From: Isoetes taiwanensis
Lineage: Eukaryota > Streptophyta > Lycopodiopsida > Isoetales > Isoetaceae
NCBI GenBank assembly: GCA_021234155.1
Contig: JAJEKV010000036.1
Location: 8,691,426 to 8,755,425, forward strand
DNA: 64,000 bases
Reading direction: 5' to 3'
The translations under genes and the position numbers were made by a program. The notes below the pieces were generated by a model, which ran no database searches, was not told where the DNA came from, and worked only from the letters and a program-made list of their open reading frames with translations. Of the stretch, positions 1 to 11,520 are shown piece by piece (positions within the stretch are counted from its first letter, which is position 1; each line of letters opens with the position of its first letter).

Positions 1-389
1 ATAAAAATTGTCATGGGATGAACACCTCCATGCCAATAAAAGCTCATCCACATTTATGACTAATTAACACAATCACAAAGGTATTTACTTGGTTTCATGC
101 TATTTACGTACATCTTTTGAAACATCTTTAGATTGCCATAGAAAAATCATTGTGTTATGTTGTGATTTTATCTCAGATGTGATTCGTTTTTTAGGCTTTG
201 AATACTTGATCTTATGTTTACAAATTGCTAGTGTCCATTGCTATTTTCTGACACTCTCGACCTTATTTCCTTGCATTCCGACGTGCATCAAGACTCCGAG
301 TAGCAACTTAGCTGTGCTGGATTTTACATTAGAAGCTCAAGAATGCCAATTTTTTTTTCCTTAGAGGACTTCCTTTTTTTTGTAGACTG

Positions 390-979
390 TTGCATTCTAT
401 CCATCTTTTTATCGGTTGTTATCCTTCTGTTTCTAACCAGTCTGCTCAAGATGGAAAGAAAATCAGATCTTTGGTGCAAAAATTGGCTAAAATGGGTAGG
501 TTGAACCCTAAACCATTGAAGTTATGCAGCACCATGGCGGCCAGAGTTCGCACAAGAAAGCTTGGATTTGCAAGGCCACCGGTTCCCTCTTTGCTGGGTG
601 GGCCGTGTCTATGGCGTTACAGGGCATGGCATTTCCAACCCTGTGCATGGAGAGGCGATGGCAGATCCGACGTCAAGGCGCTTGCCTATCCATCAGTCTA
701 TTCTATTAGCTGGGCGATCATCCTCAACTTCTTCCAGACTTAGCAGGTTATGGCGATTTTCTATTTTCAACACTCTATATTGTTTGAATATTCTGGAGCA
801 AACAGTTCGATTGGTATTTCTGGAGCAAGTAGTATGGCCGGGCATTTCTTGGCATCCCTTTTTTCAAGTTTATTGTGCGGCAGAGCTTTTGAGCTCAGGG
901 TTTGTAACAATTCTGGAAGGACACCTGCCTGCCGCAACTACAAAGAATCCATGTAGTTCTTTTCCTTCATGTGTCTAAG
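390..979 (+). other. Open stretches before a splice-like donor in unit 1
   Basis: Two overlapping open frames occupy this part of the unit: one from 390 to 743 that resumes after a stop at 750-956, and one from 562 to 978. They end at a canonical donor context, AAG/GTAAGAAA, at 979/980. Cleaner copies at 28080-28583, 34059-34514 and 36726-37314 keep similar frames, while ragged copies break them. The translations contain no domain I recognise, and neither frame is kept in all units. It could be an exon of an unknown gene, a decayed gene, or chance. I do not call a product. Confidence 0.2.
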
Positions 980-1138
980 GTAAGAAACAGCATGGGTTTG
1001 GCCTTCTACAGGGATTTCAGCTTGGGTTTGTGCTTGCAGGAGAAGGTTTTCGGTTTCTACAGATTGTGGTAAAGCATCTACACATCGTTAGCATTCTAAT
1101 TGGATTTCTCTTATCTAATATGGTTTGATGTTGTTTAG

Positions 1139-1278
1139 GCAAGAAAAAAGGACAAAAGGATCGGAATTTCTGGGATGGCAGATGCTCTTGAAGATTCTCA
1201 AATGGCAGTCGTTTTAGCCTCTAGAACTTTGGTTTTTTCGGACGAGAAGGCAGTGTTTGAGTCTTCTTCCTGCTCCAG
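1139..1278 (+). other. Exon-like segment flanked by splice-like signals in unit 1
   Basis: The segment is preceded by GTTGTTTAG and followed by CAG/GTGAG, and is open for 46 codons in one frame. That frame reads through MADALEDSQMAVVLASRTL and then an acidic and Ser-rich stretch. The same acceptor and donor strings recur in most units, with small changes. The LTR retroelement in units 2 and 8 inserted in the presumed intron just upstream. The reading resembles an ordinary exon, but I do not recognise the protein and cannot link it in frame to neighbouring exons. Confidence 0.3.
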
Positions 1279-2160
1279 GTGAGACACTTTCTATTCTACG
1301 ATTCAATCTACTTACTTAAAAAGTTTTTGGGGGTTTTTGCTGATGCCGGTGTCCCCTTTCCGGCTCCCAAAACTCACGCTTTTTCCGGCAAAAACGCGTT
1401 TTCCGGCTATTTTCTCTCTTCTTTCAGTTTTCTGGCAGCAACTTTCTCTCTCCTGGGTATGGGCGGTGCCCGTGGGTTAACGCAGAATGGCGCACGGCCA
1501 GAGCTCGCCAAAGCAGAGCATAGCAAAGCTTGGATTTTGCAAGGCCACCGGTTCCACAAAATCCACTGGAGCCGCTGGATATGACGGTGAGATTCACCTC
1601 CGCCTCTCATCATTTTTGCCAAGCAATGCCAATATATACTGGAGCAGATTTGGAGTTATACATACGAAAGCAGATTTGGAGTTATTAGGCAGTAGCAGGC
1701 AACGACATTTCTTCTCCATCAACTTGGTGTAACCATCGGTTGTATCCTCCTTTTCCTTCACATTTGATTTCCAGCTTCCTTTTTACCTTTCTAATGGTGG
1801 TTTAGGGGATTCTTTAGGCTTTGTGGAGAGAGATACCTATGCCTTCCTTTATTTCTGCATCCAGCAAACCCGTAGCTTTCAGAGTTAGGGTCAGACTTGG
1901 GATTCGTTGCGCCCAGATAGCTTCAGGTAAATTTTTTGGAGTTTCGGCAAAACATTCGTCAAATTTTTGGGTGTATTCCGGCAACATTTTCTTTCCTCTT
2001 TCAGTGCTGGGCGGTGGGCAATTAATGGGCGGTAGGCGGTGGGTAATGCAGCCGTTATGCTGGAAGTAAGGTGGATAATGCTGAATCCTGTTCCCAGCTC
2101 TTCAAATCCATTTTCAAATTTGGAGTTTAGGGTCGCTGAATTCTTGACAGAGAGAGAGCT

Positions 2161-2508
2161 ATGTGCAGTTCAATCAGGTGGTCTACAACTATTTCTGACA
2201 GTATCTTTTTCCGCCCTAGTGAATCTCGAAAAGGGTTTTTTTCTTCTCTGGTCAGATCTATGCCCATTATCACAGCGGTTCTGGCATCTCCTTATATGGC
2301 TTCTTGGACCAGCAAACGTGTGGCTAATCCGGAGGATGAACCCATATTTTCTTAGCTTGGAGATCATAGGGTCCACAAACGGGATACTGTTCTTGGCAGT
2401 GAGTTGTTTTATGCTTTACCTTCTTATTCTTTGGATGCATCATTCCAGGCTAATTTTTCAAATTTTGTATTCGATTACCACATCACCGGAAGTATGATTA
2501 GATCCTAA
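2161..2508 (+). other. Open reading stretch interrupted by a conserved TAG, unit 1
   Basis: One frame runs from 2161 to a TAG at 2353-2355 (last residues ANPEDEPIFS) and continues open in the same frame to 2508, through a stretch containing LGSELFYALPSYSLDASF. The clean copy at about 35781-36020 shows the same arrangement, and the string TTTTCTTAG that makes the stop is present in nearly all units. A TTCTCTGGTCAG acceptor-like string precedes MPIITAVLASPYMASW. The product is unknown. It may be a decayed exon, or the two halves may not belong together. Confidence 0.2.
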
Positions 2509-2754
2509 ACCTAGCTGCAGCAAAGTGTTGAATCAATCGGGCACAATAACGTAGAATGATTTAGCGTAAAAATCATATTTCATAAATTAGGGCTCTACTC
2601 CACGCTCAAGTTTTCGAAGTTTTTGCGCCTTTATATTTAAAGTGATTGACGGATCTGTGGCACACCATCTTGCAACCGCACACAAATACGGGTTTGTGGA
2701 AGTTGAGACGACTTCTTGCATATTGAGGTGCTAGAGAAATCGACACTATGCTCA

Positions 2755-2760
2755 TATATA
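2755..2760 (+). promoter_or_regulatory. TATA-like run, repeated in every unit
   Basis: TATATA in the context CTCATATATAGTTGAG is kept almost unchanged in all complete units, about 75 bp before the unit anchor. A second AT run, TTTATATTTAAAG, lies 120 bp upstream and is also conserved. Either could serve as a TATA box for transcription into the next unit. This is suggestive only; there is no transcript evidence in the sequence itself. Confidence 0.2.
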
Positions 2761-3944
2761 GTTGAGTGTTGTCATTCTTTCCTCTTGCTACTTCATTATG
2801 TTAGACTTGGACGAAACTACAATAAAAATTGTCATGGATGAACACCTCCATGCCAATAAAGCTCATCCACATTTATGACTAATTAACACAATCACAAAGG
2901 TATTTACAGCTTTCATGCTATTTCATTATCTTTTGAAACATCTTTAGATTGCCATAGAAAATCATTGTGTTATGTTGTGATTTTATACGATGTGATTCGT
3001 TTTAGGCTTTGAATACTTGATCTTATGTTTACAAATTGCTATTGTCCATTGCTATTTTCTCGACACTCTCGACCTTATTTCCTTGCATTCCGGCGTGCAT
3101 CAAGACTCAGAAGTAGCAACTTAGTCATCTTTGGATTTTACATTAGAAGCTCAAGAATGCCAATTTTTTTCCTTAGAGGACTTCCTTTTTTTGTAGACCG
3201 CTGCATTCTATCCATCTTTTTATCGGTTGTTATCCTTTCGTTTCTAACCACCGCTCAAGATGGAAAGAAAATCAGATCTTTGGTGCAAAAATTGGCTAAA
3301 ATGGGTAGGTTGAACCCTAAACCATTGAAGTTATAAAGCACCATGGCGGCCGAGTTCCCACAACAAAGAAAGCTTTGATTTGCAAGGCCACCGTTCCCTC
3401 TTTCCTTTGGGGTGGGTCGTGGTTTCTATGGCGTTCTGGCATGGCATTTCCAACCCGCGGCATGGAGAGGCGATGGCGTGATCCGGGACGCCAAGGCGCT
3501 GCCTATCCATCGGGCCTATTCTATTAGTCAAGGATCATCCTCAACTTCTTCAGATCTCTTAGCGTGTTATGGCGATTTTCTATTTTCAACACTCTATATT
3601 GTTTGAATATTCTGAGCAAACAATTCGATTGGTATTTCTCGAGCAAGTAGTATGGCGGGCATTTTGGCATCCCTTTTTCAAGTTTATTGTCCCACAGAAT
3701 TTTTTTTGAGCTTAGGGTTTGTAACAATTACGGAAGGACACCCCGCACTTTCTTGCGAACTACAAAGAATCCATGTAGTTCTTTTCCTTCATGTGTCTAA
3801 GGTAAGAAACAGCATGGGTTTGGCCTTCTACAGGGATTTCAGCTTGGGTTTGTGCTTGCAGGAGAAGGTTTTCGGTTTCTACAGATTGTGGTAAAGCATC
3901 TACACATCGTTAGCATTCTAATTGGATTTCTCTTATCTAATATG

Positions 3945-4639
3945 TGTTGTGTGTTTTATCTTGACTATTTTTGCATAATGAGGATGAAATGTATGCATAA
4001 ATGAAGAATTATATGGGTGTAATGTGGAGAAAATGTAAAAAATGTGCAAATATTGTGGAGGAAGCATTTATGATGTACTGAAGTGGAACCTATGGACTTG
4101 AAGGAGTATTAAAGTCCTTAAGAAATATTTTCAATGGTTGATAATTTGATGATGTGTCATGAATGCGGGAAGCATGGTAGTTGCAAAGAAGTTCTGGATG
4201 ACCTAGATTTGAAGTTGAGGTGGCAAAAAATCTAGTGAACTTATGGTAGTTAGAATTTGGATCTAAGGTTGTGGATTTGCCTAGATCTAGTGGCTAGGAT
4301 CAAGTAGAGTTTTCTATAAGATAGCCAAAATTGTGTAGAAGGGAGGCCCAAATTTGGAAGATGACATCCGGCAAAGTTCTTGAAGTGTGAGTATGTTTCT
4401 TGATCAGCTGAATATTATTATGTTGAAGTATGATATTTTGATTATGATTATGTGATTCTCCTATTTGTTATCTCTATTTCTATAATCTCAAAAAGACTTG
4501 TGTAAGAATGATTATGTTGGTGATTTATGATGCCGGTAAGAGTGAGGCCTAGCCTATCTCATATACCTTGAGATTTGCTTGGGTTGTTGTAGTTAGCTTT
4601 TCTCTTGGGCTTTTCCTTGGGTGCGTGAAGATGCTAACA
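3945..4639 (+). repeat. 5' LTR of copy A
   Basis: Starts TGTTGTGTG and ends GATGCTAACA (TG...CA). It reads GCATAATGAGGATGAAATG near its start, where the 3' LTR has a longer version containing CTTAAATTTATG. Copy B shows the same difference. Confidence 0.9.
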
Positions 4640-5064
4640 TATTTTGGGGGCATTGGCGAAAGCAACACTTTAAGGGCAAGATAGTTCTTATCTTTAGATC
4701 AAAGATGGTAGTGGTACATAATTATGTTGCAATCGCATCCATGGAATATCATTTAAGTGCAAGTGGAGAATAATGGCATGTTCAAAGAATGGTAGTGTAT
4801 CAATGGTAGATCAGAAGTTTGTAAATGTGCTGAAGCCTATTGCAGAGGTATGAAAATGTTGTTTCTATTCTTGTTTAGCCTGGCCAGTAGGAAATATTCT
4901 GAATCATCCGCCAAGGAATCTTTTACTTGTTTGCTCCTATTCCATAAATAATGCTATAAATGGATGGTACAAAAGTTTTTGTGCTCTTGCATCCGCTAGA
5001 ACATCTTCATATTACATCCTGCCATATTTTTATGCTCACCATACAGCTTAAAAAGAAAATCTAC

Positions 5065-5480
5065 TTATGCCATGAACCTTGTGCATTTTATATTGGCCCC
5101 AAATTGTCTGCGATGATATCTAATATGCCTTTTGCCTGTAAAACTTGTTCTTACCGTGATCTGCATTCGAATGAAGCCAACCCATACCTGAGATCTCTTC
5201 GAATCCTGCAAAACAAAAGCAAACCTTTCTACTCTGATAATATTTGAAATCACATATCCTTCGCCATTACTATCAACCGCCAATGAACGATCATCCGCTT
5301 TCATTCTTTATCATTTGCATGCAAAACAAACCTTGGTGCCATCAAAGACCTCCATCGCCTTGCACAAGAAGAAAGAAGAAAGAAAACCAAGAAGAAATTT
5401 CATTGTAGAGTTCGTGAAATCGTTTTTCTACCCCTCGCCTAACCATCCAAAATTGTTGTTTTTTCCCCTAGTTTCCCCTT
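5065..5480 (-). pseudogene. Antisense gene-like fragment inside LTR element A
   Basis: On the minus strand a short reading starting MEVFDGTKVCFACK lies at about 5355-5315. It is followed by AAG/GTTTGT (a donor-like site) and then an open stretch at 5304-5065 containing QVWVGFI and FGANIKCTRFMA. Copy B preserves the same stretch at 30075-29818. Orientation opposite to the retroelement, and a leader-like pyrimidine-rich region before the ATG, are what one expects of host gene sequence picked up by a retrotransposon. I do not recognise the source gene, and frames differ between the copies. Confidence 0.35.
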
Positions 5481-6378
5481 CCCGCCATATACCCTAAATC
5501 CGATGGAACTGCCCGCCACAAGACGGAGGTAGCGTAGAAAAGAAGAAGAAAAAATGGGTTGTGAAGAAAGGTGAAAAGTGAAGCTTAAATTAAAAGATAT
5601 TAAATATTAAAGAATAGTGGAACCTTCAAAAGTTATGCCAAATAGCCCATTGATAAGCTATTGGTTTTGAACCACAAATTTCGAAGTTCAAATTCTCCTA
5701 TGTGCAACATGACCAAGTTACATTTATTTTTCCCAAGTGTTTAACAAATAAGATTACTTGTTCTCACCAAGTTATTCGAAGTTCAATTACTATATCCATT
5801 TTGAAGGTTTTCAAATATGAAGATTGCATGTCAATGGTCAAGATTATGTTTTGTTATATGATGAAGACTATTTATTCTTATTCAAGTCAAACACCATATT
5901 ATGAAGATCAAGATTATATGGTTAGTGCTTATGCTTTTGCAATTTGATTGATTTCATTTTCAAGTTTTTCAAGAATTCAAGCTATCAAAGGAAGTTGTAC
6001 AAGTTTGATTTTTATTTAAGTAATTATGGATGGCATGATGGATGTGCCGACCTAGAAAGGCGGCAAGATCCCATGACCTATGTAAAAATGTGATGAAAAA
6101 GTATAAGTGTTGTGGAAAGGGGATAGAGCCATACCGGTAGAGCCGAGGGTGCTAATCGACTGGATGGGACTTTGCCACCCTATAATTGATGAAGATGAAG
6201 TGATGTTAGAAGTTTTAGTATTTTTTCCTTGGAAGACTTCTATAGATGTTTTTGAAGGCTTGAAGACATTTGGACATTGGATTTTTGTTAAGTTGTGATG
6301 CTATTTAGAGGATCAAGTTGAAGACATGAAGATCGGGAAGAAAAGATTTTGAAGAATTCATCTGATCGATGAATAATC

Positions 6379-6391
6379 TTGGGGGGAATAA
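6379..6391 (+). other. Polypurine tract of LTR element A
   Basis: A G-rich purine run immediately upstream of the 3' LTR, the usual position of the plus-strand primer of LTR retroelements. The equivalent in copy B is at 31150-31163. Confidence 0.7.
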
Positions 6392-7090
6392 TGTTGTGTG
6401 TTTTATCTTGACTATTTTTGCATAATGAGCTTAAATTTATGAAATGTATGCATAAAATGAAGAATTATATAGGTGTAATGTGGAGAAATGTAAAAAATGT
6501 GCAAAATTTGTGGAGGAAGCATTTATGATGTAATCAAGGGAAACTCTATGGACTTGAAGGAGTATTAAAGTCCTTAAGAAATATTTTCAATGGTTGATAA
6601 TTTGATGATGTGTCATGAATCCGGGAAGCATGGTAGTTGCAAAGAAGTTTGGATGACCTAGATTTGAAGTTGAGGTGGCAAAATCTAGTGAACTTATGGT
6701 GAAGTTAGAATTTGGATCTAAGGTTGTGATTTGCCTAGATCTAGTGGCTAGGATCAAGTAGAGTTTTCATAAGATAGCCAAAATTAGAAGGGAGGCCCAA
6801 ATTTGGAAGATGACATCCGGCAAAAAGTTCTTGAAGTGTGAGTATGTTTCTTGGATCACTTGAATATTATTATGTTGAAGTATGATATTTTGATTATGAT
6901 TATGTGATTCTCCTATTTTTGTTATCTCTATTTCTATAATCTCAAAAGACTTGTGTAAGAATGATTATGTTGGTGATTTATGATGCCAAGAGTGAGGCTC
7001 AGCCTATCTCATATAATTCCTGAGATTTGCTTTGGGTTGTTGTAGTTAGCTTTTGTTCTTCAGTTTTGGGTTGGTGCGAGGATGCTAACA
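6392..7090 (+). repeat. 3' LTR of copy A
   Basis: 699 bp, nearly identical to the 5' LTR apart from the CTTAAATTTATG difference near the start and scattered one- or two-base changes. Followed by the second ATATG target copy. Confidence 0.9.
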
Positions 7091-8763
7091 ATATGGTTTG
7101 ATGTTGTTTTAGGCAAGAAAAAGGGACAAAAAGGATCGGAATTTCGATGGCGATGTTTTGAAGATTCTCAAATGGCGCCGCTTTTAGCCTCTAGAACTTT
7201 GGTTTTTTCTCGACGGTGAAGGCGAGAGTTTGAGTCTTCTTCCGCTCCAGTGAGACACTTTCTATTCTAATGATTCAATCTACTTACTTAAAAAGTTTTG
7301 GGGTTTTTGCGATGCCGTGTCCCTTTCCGCCCCCAAAACTCACGCTTTTTCCGCAAAACGCTGCTTTTTCCGGCTTATTTTCTCTTTTTCAGTTTTCCTG
7401 CAAAGAACTTTTCTCCCTGTATATGCAGTGCCCGGTTAAAGAGAATGATAAGACGGCCGTAGCTCGCCAAAGCAGAGCATAGCAAAGCTTGATTTTGCGG
7501 GCCACCGGTTCCACAAAATCCACCGAGTCACTGGATATGATCTGATTCACCCTCCGCTTTCTCATCATTTTTGCCAAGCAATGCCAATATATACCGAGCA
7601 GATTTGAGTTATACATACTAAAGCAGATTTGAGTTATTAGGCGAAAGTGTGCAACGACATTTCTTCTCCATCAACTTGGTGTAACCATCGGTTGTATCCT
7701 CCTTTTCCTCACATTTGACCATTTTCCTTTTACCTTTCTAATGGTGGTTTAGGGATCTTTAGGCTTTGTGGAGAGAGATACCTATGCCTTCCTTTATTTC
7801 TCGATCCAAAGAAACCCCGTAGCTCTCGTGAGTTAGGGTCGACTTGGGATTGCTGTTTCGTGATAGCTTCGTGTAAATTTTTGAGTTTCGCAAAACATTC
7901 ACAAATTTTTTGGGTGTATTCGCAACATTTTCTTTCCTCTTTCTGCTGGGCTAAGGGCAATTAATGGGCGTAGGGCGGTGGGTAATGCAGCCAAGCAGGC
8001 CGGAAGTAAGGTGGATAATGCCGATCCCTGCTCCCAGCCTTCAAATCCATTTTCAAATTTGAGTTTAGGGTCGCTGAATTCTTGGATGAGAGAGAGCTAT
8101 GTGCAGTTCAATCAGGTGGTCTACAACTATTTCGGCAGTATCTTTTCCCCGCCCAAAGAATCTCGGTGCTGGTTTTTTCTTCTCTCTCGTCGATCTATGC
8201 CCATTATCACAAATGTTCTCCGCATCTCCTTATATGGCTTCTTGACCAGCAAACGGGTGGCTAATCCGAGGATGAACCCATATTTTCTTAGCTTGAGATC
8301 ACTGTGGTCCACAAACGGATAATCGCTCTTGGCGTTGAGTTGTTTTATGCTTTACCTTCTTATTCTTTGATGCATCATTCCGTGCTAATTTTTCAAATTT
8401 TGTATTACAGATTACCACATCATCGAAGTATGATTCGATCCTAAACCTAGCTGCAAGTGTTGAATCAATCGGCAATACATAACAGAGAATGATTTAGCGT
8501 AAAAAATCATATTTCATAAATTAGGCTCTACCCACGTACCAAGTTTTCGAAGTTTTCGGGCCTTTATATTTAAAGTGATTGACGGATCTGTGGCACACCA
8601 TCTTGCAAAATGCACACCAAATACGGTTTTGTGGAAGTTGAGACGACTTTTGCATATTGAGGTGCTAGAGAAATCGACACTATGCTCATATATAGTTGAG
8701 TGTTGTCATTCTTTCCTCTTGCTACTTCATTATGTTAGACTTGATGAAACTACAATAAAAATT

Positions 8764-11520
8764 GTCATGGATGAACACCTCCATGCCAATAAAAGCTCAT
8801 CCACATTTATGACTAATTAACACAATCACAAAGGTATTTAACAAGCCATGCTATTTCTGACATCTTTTGAAACATCTTTAGATTGCTATAGAAAAATCAT
8901 TGTGTTATGTTGTGATTTTATACGATGTGATTCGCTTTTAGGCTTTGAATACTTGATCTTATGTTTACAAATTGCTATTGTCCATTGTTATTTTCCTGAC
9001 ACTTCGACCTTATTTCCTTGCATTCCGACGCGCATCAAGACCCGAAAGTAGCAACTTAGTCGTGGCTGGATTTTACATTAGAAGCTCAAGAATGCCAATT
9101 TTTTTTCCTTAGAGGACTTCCTTTTTTTGTAGATCGCTGCATTCTATCCATCTTTTATCGGTTGTTATCCTTCGCGCTTAACCGCCTGCTCAAGATGGAA
9201 AGAAAATCAGATCTTTGGTGCAAAATTGGCTAAAATGGTAGGTTGAACCCTAAACCATTGAAGTTATGCAAAGACCATGGCGCCGAGTTCGCACAAGAAA
9301 GCTTTGATTTGGGCACACCGGTTCCCCTTTTGCCGGGTGGGCGTGGCTATGGCGCATGGCATGGTGGCATTTCCAACCCTGCATGGAGAGGCGATGGCAG
9401 ATCCGGACGTCAAGGCGCTTTGCCTATCCATCGGGCCTATTCTATTAGTCGGGCGATCATCCTCAACTTCTTCCGCACTTAGCGTGTTATGGCGATTTTC
9501 TATTTTCAACACTCTATATTGTTTGAATATTCTGGAGCAAACAGCCGATTGGTATTTCTTGAGCAAGTAGTATGGTCGGCATTTCTTGGCATCCCTTTTT
9601 TCAAGTTTATTGTCCCAAGCAGAGCTTTTGAGCTTAGGGTTTGTAACAATTCGAAGGACACCTCGGTCACCAGAACTACAAAGAATCCATGTAGTTCTTT
9701 TTCCTTCATGTGTCTAAGGTAAGAAACAAAGATGGGTTTGGCCTTCTCTACAGGGATTTCAGCTTTGGGTTTGTGCTTGCGTGAGAAGGTTTTCGGTTTC
9801 TACAGATTGTGGTAAAGCATCTACACATCGCTAGCATTCTAATTGATTTCTCTTTATCTAATATGGTTTGATGTTGTTTAGGCAAGAAAAAGGACAAAAG
9901 GATCGGAATTTCGGATGGCATGATGCTCTTGAAGATTCTCAAATGGCGGTGCTTTTAGCCTCTAGAACTTTGGTTTTTTTTCGACGAGAAGGCGTTTTTT
10001 GAGTCTTCTTCCCCGCCCGAGACACTTTCTATTCTAATGATTCAATCTACTTACTTAAAAGTTTTGGGAGTTTTGCTGATGTTGGTGTCCCTTTCCGGCC
10101 TCCCAAACTCACGCTTTTTCCGCAAAAAACGCGTTTTCCGGGTATTTTCTCTTCTTCGCTTTTCGGCAGCAACTTTCTCTCCCTGGTATGGCGTCTCTGG
10201 TTAACGCAATGGCGCACGGGCCGAGTTTCGCCAAAGCAGCATAGCAAAGCTTGATTTTGCAAGGCCAATCGTTCCACAAAATCCATCGGAGTCACTGGAT
10301 ATGACAAAGGAGATTCACCTCCGCCTCATCATCATTTTGCCAAGCAATGCCAATATATAATCGGAGCAGATTTGAGTTATACATAATGAAAAGCAGATTT
10401 GAGTTATTAGGCGCAGCGTGCAACGATTTCTTTTCTCCATCAACTTGGTGTAACCATCGGTTGTATCCTCCTTTTCCTTCACATTTGATTTCCAAATTTT
10501 TTTTTCCTTTTAATGGTGGTTTAGGGGATTCTTTAGGCTTTGTGGGAGAGAGATACCTATGCCTTCCTTTTATTTCTCGCATCCAAAGAAACCCTCAGAA
10601 GCTTTGAGTTAGGGTCGACTTGGGATTTGTTGCTCGTGATAGCTTCTGTAAATTTTTGAGTTTCGCAAAACATTCGGCCAAATTTTTGGGTGTATTCCGC
10701 AACATTTTCTTTTCCTCTTTCGTCGGGCTATGGCAATTAATGGGCGGTGTAGGCGGTGGGTAATGCACCGTGAGGCCGAAAGTAAGGTGGATAATGTCAA
10801 CCTCGCTCCCAAAATTTTCAAATCCATTTTCAAATTTGGAGTTTAGGGTCGCTGAATTTTGATGAGAGAGAGCTGTGCGCTAATCGTGGTCTACAACTAT
10901 TTCGCAGTATCTTTTCCCCAGCTGAATCTCGAAAAGGGTTTTTTTCTTCTCGGTCGATCTATGCCCATTATCACAGCCGGTTCGCATCTCCTTATATGGC
11001 TTCTTGACCAGCAAACGGTGGCTAATCCGAGGATGAACCCATATTTTCTTAGCTTGAGATCATAGGGTCCACAAACGGGATAATCGTTTTGGCGCGAGTT
11101 GTTTTATGCTTTACCTTCTTATTCTTTGATGCATCATTCCGTGCTAATTTTTCAAATTTTGTATTACAGATTACCACATCAATCGGAAGTATGATTCGAT
11201 CCTAAACCTAGCTGCGTTGTTGAATCAATCGGCAAGACAATAACGTAGAATGATTTAGCGTAAAATCATATTTCATAAATTAGGGCTCTACTCCACGTCA
11301 AGTTTTCGAAGCCAAAATGCCTTTATATTTAAAGTGATTGACGGATCTGTGGCACACCATCTTGCAAATGCACACAAATACGGTTTTGTGGAAGTTGAGA
11401 CGACTTTGCATATTGGAGGTGCTAGAGAAATCGACACTATGCTCATATATAGTTGAGTGTTGTCATTCTTTCCTCTTGCTACTTCATTATGTTAGACTTG
11501 ACGAAACTACAATAAAAATT
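8764..11520 (+). repeat. Array unit 3 (complete)
   Basis: 2757 bp. A ragged copy: many one- to three-base differences from units 1 and 10, concentrated at positions where the clean copies read CTGG, CCGG or CAG. Confidence 0.93.

Larger units (their letters stand above)
10..2830 (+). repeat. Array unit 1 (complete)
   Basis: A full-length copy of 2821 bp. Its first 1.2 kb is almost identical to the last unit at 36350-37568, and it is one of the cleanest copies for reading the consensus. Near 2471 it reads GTATTCGATTACC where most other copies read GTATTACAGATTACC. Confidence 0.93.
3945..7090 (+). mobile_element. Non-autonomous LTR retrotransposon, copy A
   Basis: This 3146-bp element has direct terminal repeats of about 695 bp that begin TGTTGTGTG and end GATGCTAACA. 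It is flanked by a perfect 5-bp duplication, ATATG (3940-3944 and 7091-7095). A purine tract with the core CTTGGGGGGAATA lies directly before the 3' LTR. The 1.75-kb interior has no reverse transcriptase or integrase, so it needs enzymes in trans. Short open stretches just before the 3' LTR resemble the acidic C-terminus of a Ty3-type polyprotein, which hints at origin but is weak. No canonical Met-tRNA primer site follows the 5' LTR. The interior carries an antisense gene-like fragment. Confidence 0.9.
2831..8763 (+). repeat. Array unit 2, carrying an LTR retroelement insertion
   Basis: The unit is 5933 bp long and returns to 2782 bp once the inserted element and one target-site copy are removed. 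Unit sequence is continuous across the insertion: ...CTTATCTAATATG before, and ATATGGTTTGATG after, matching the uninterrupted string in units 1, 3 and 4. Confidence 0.93.
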
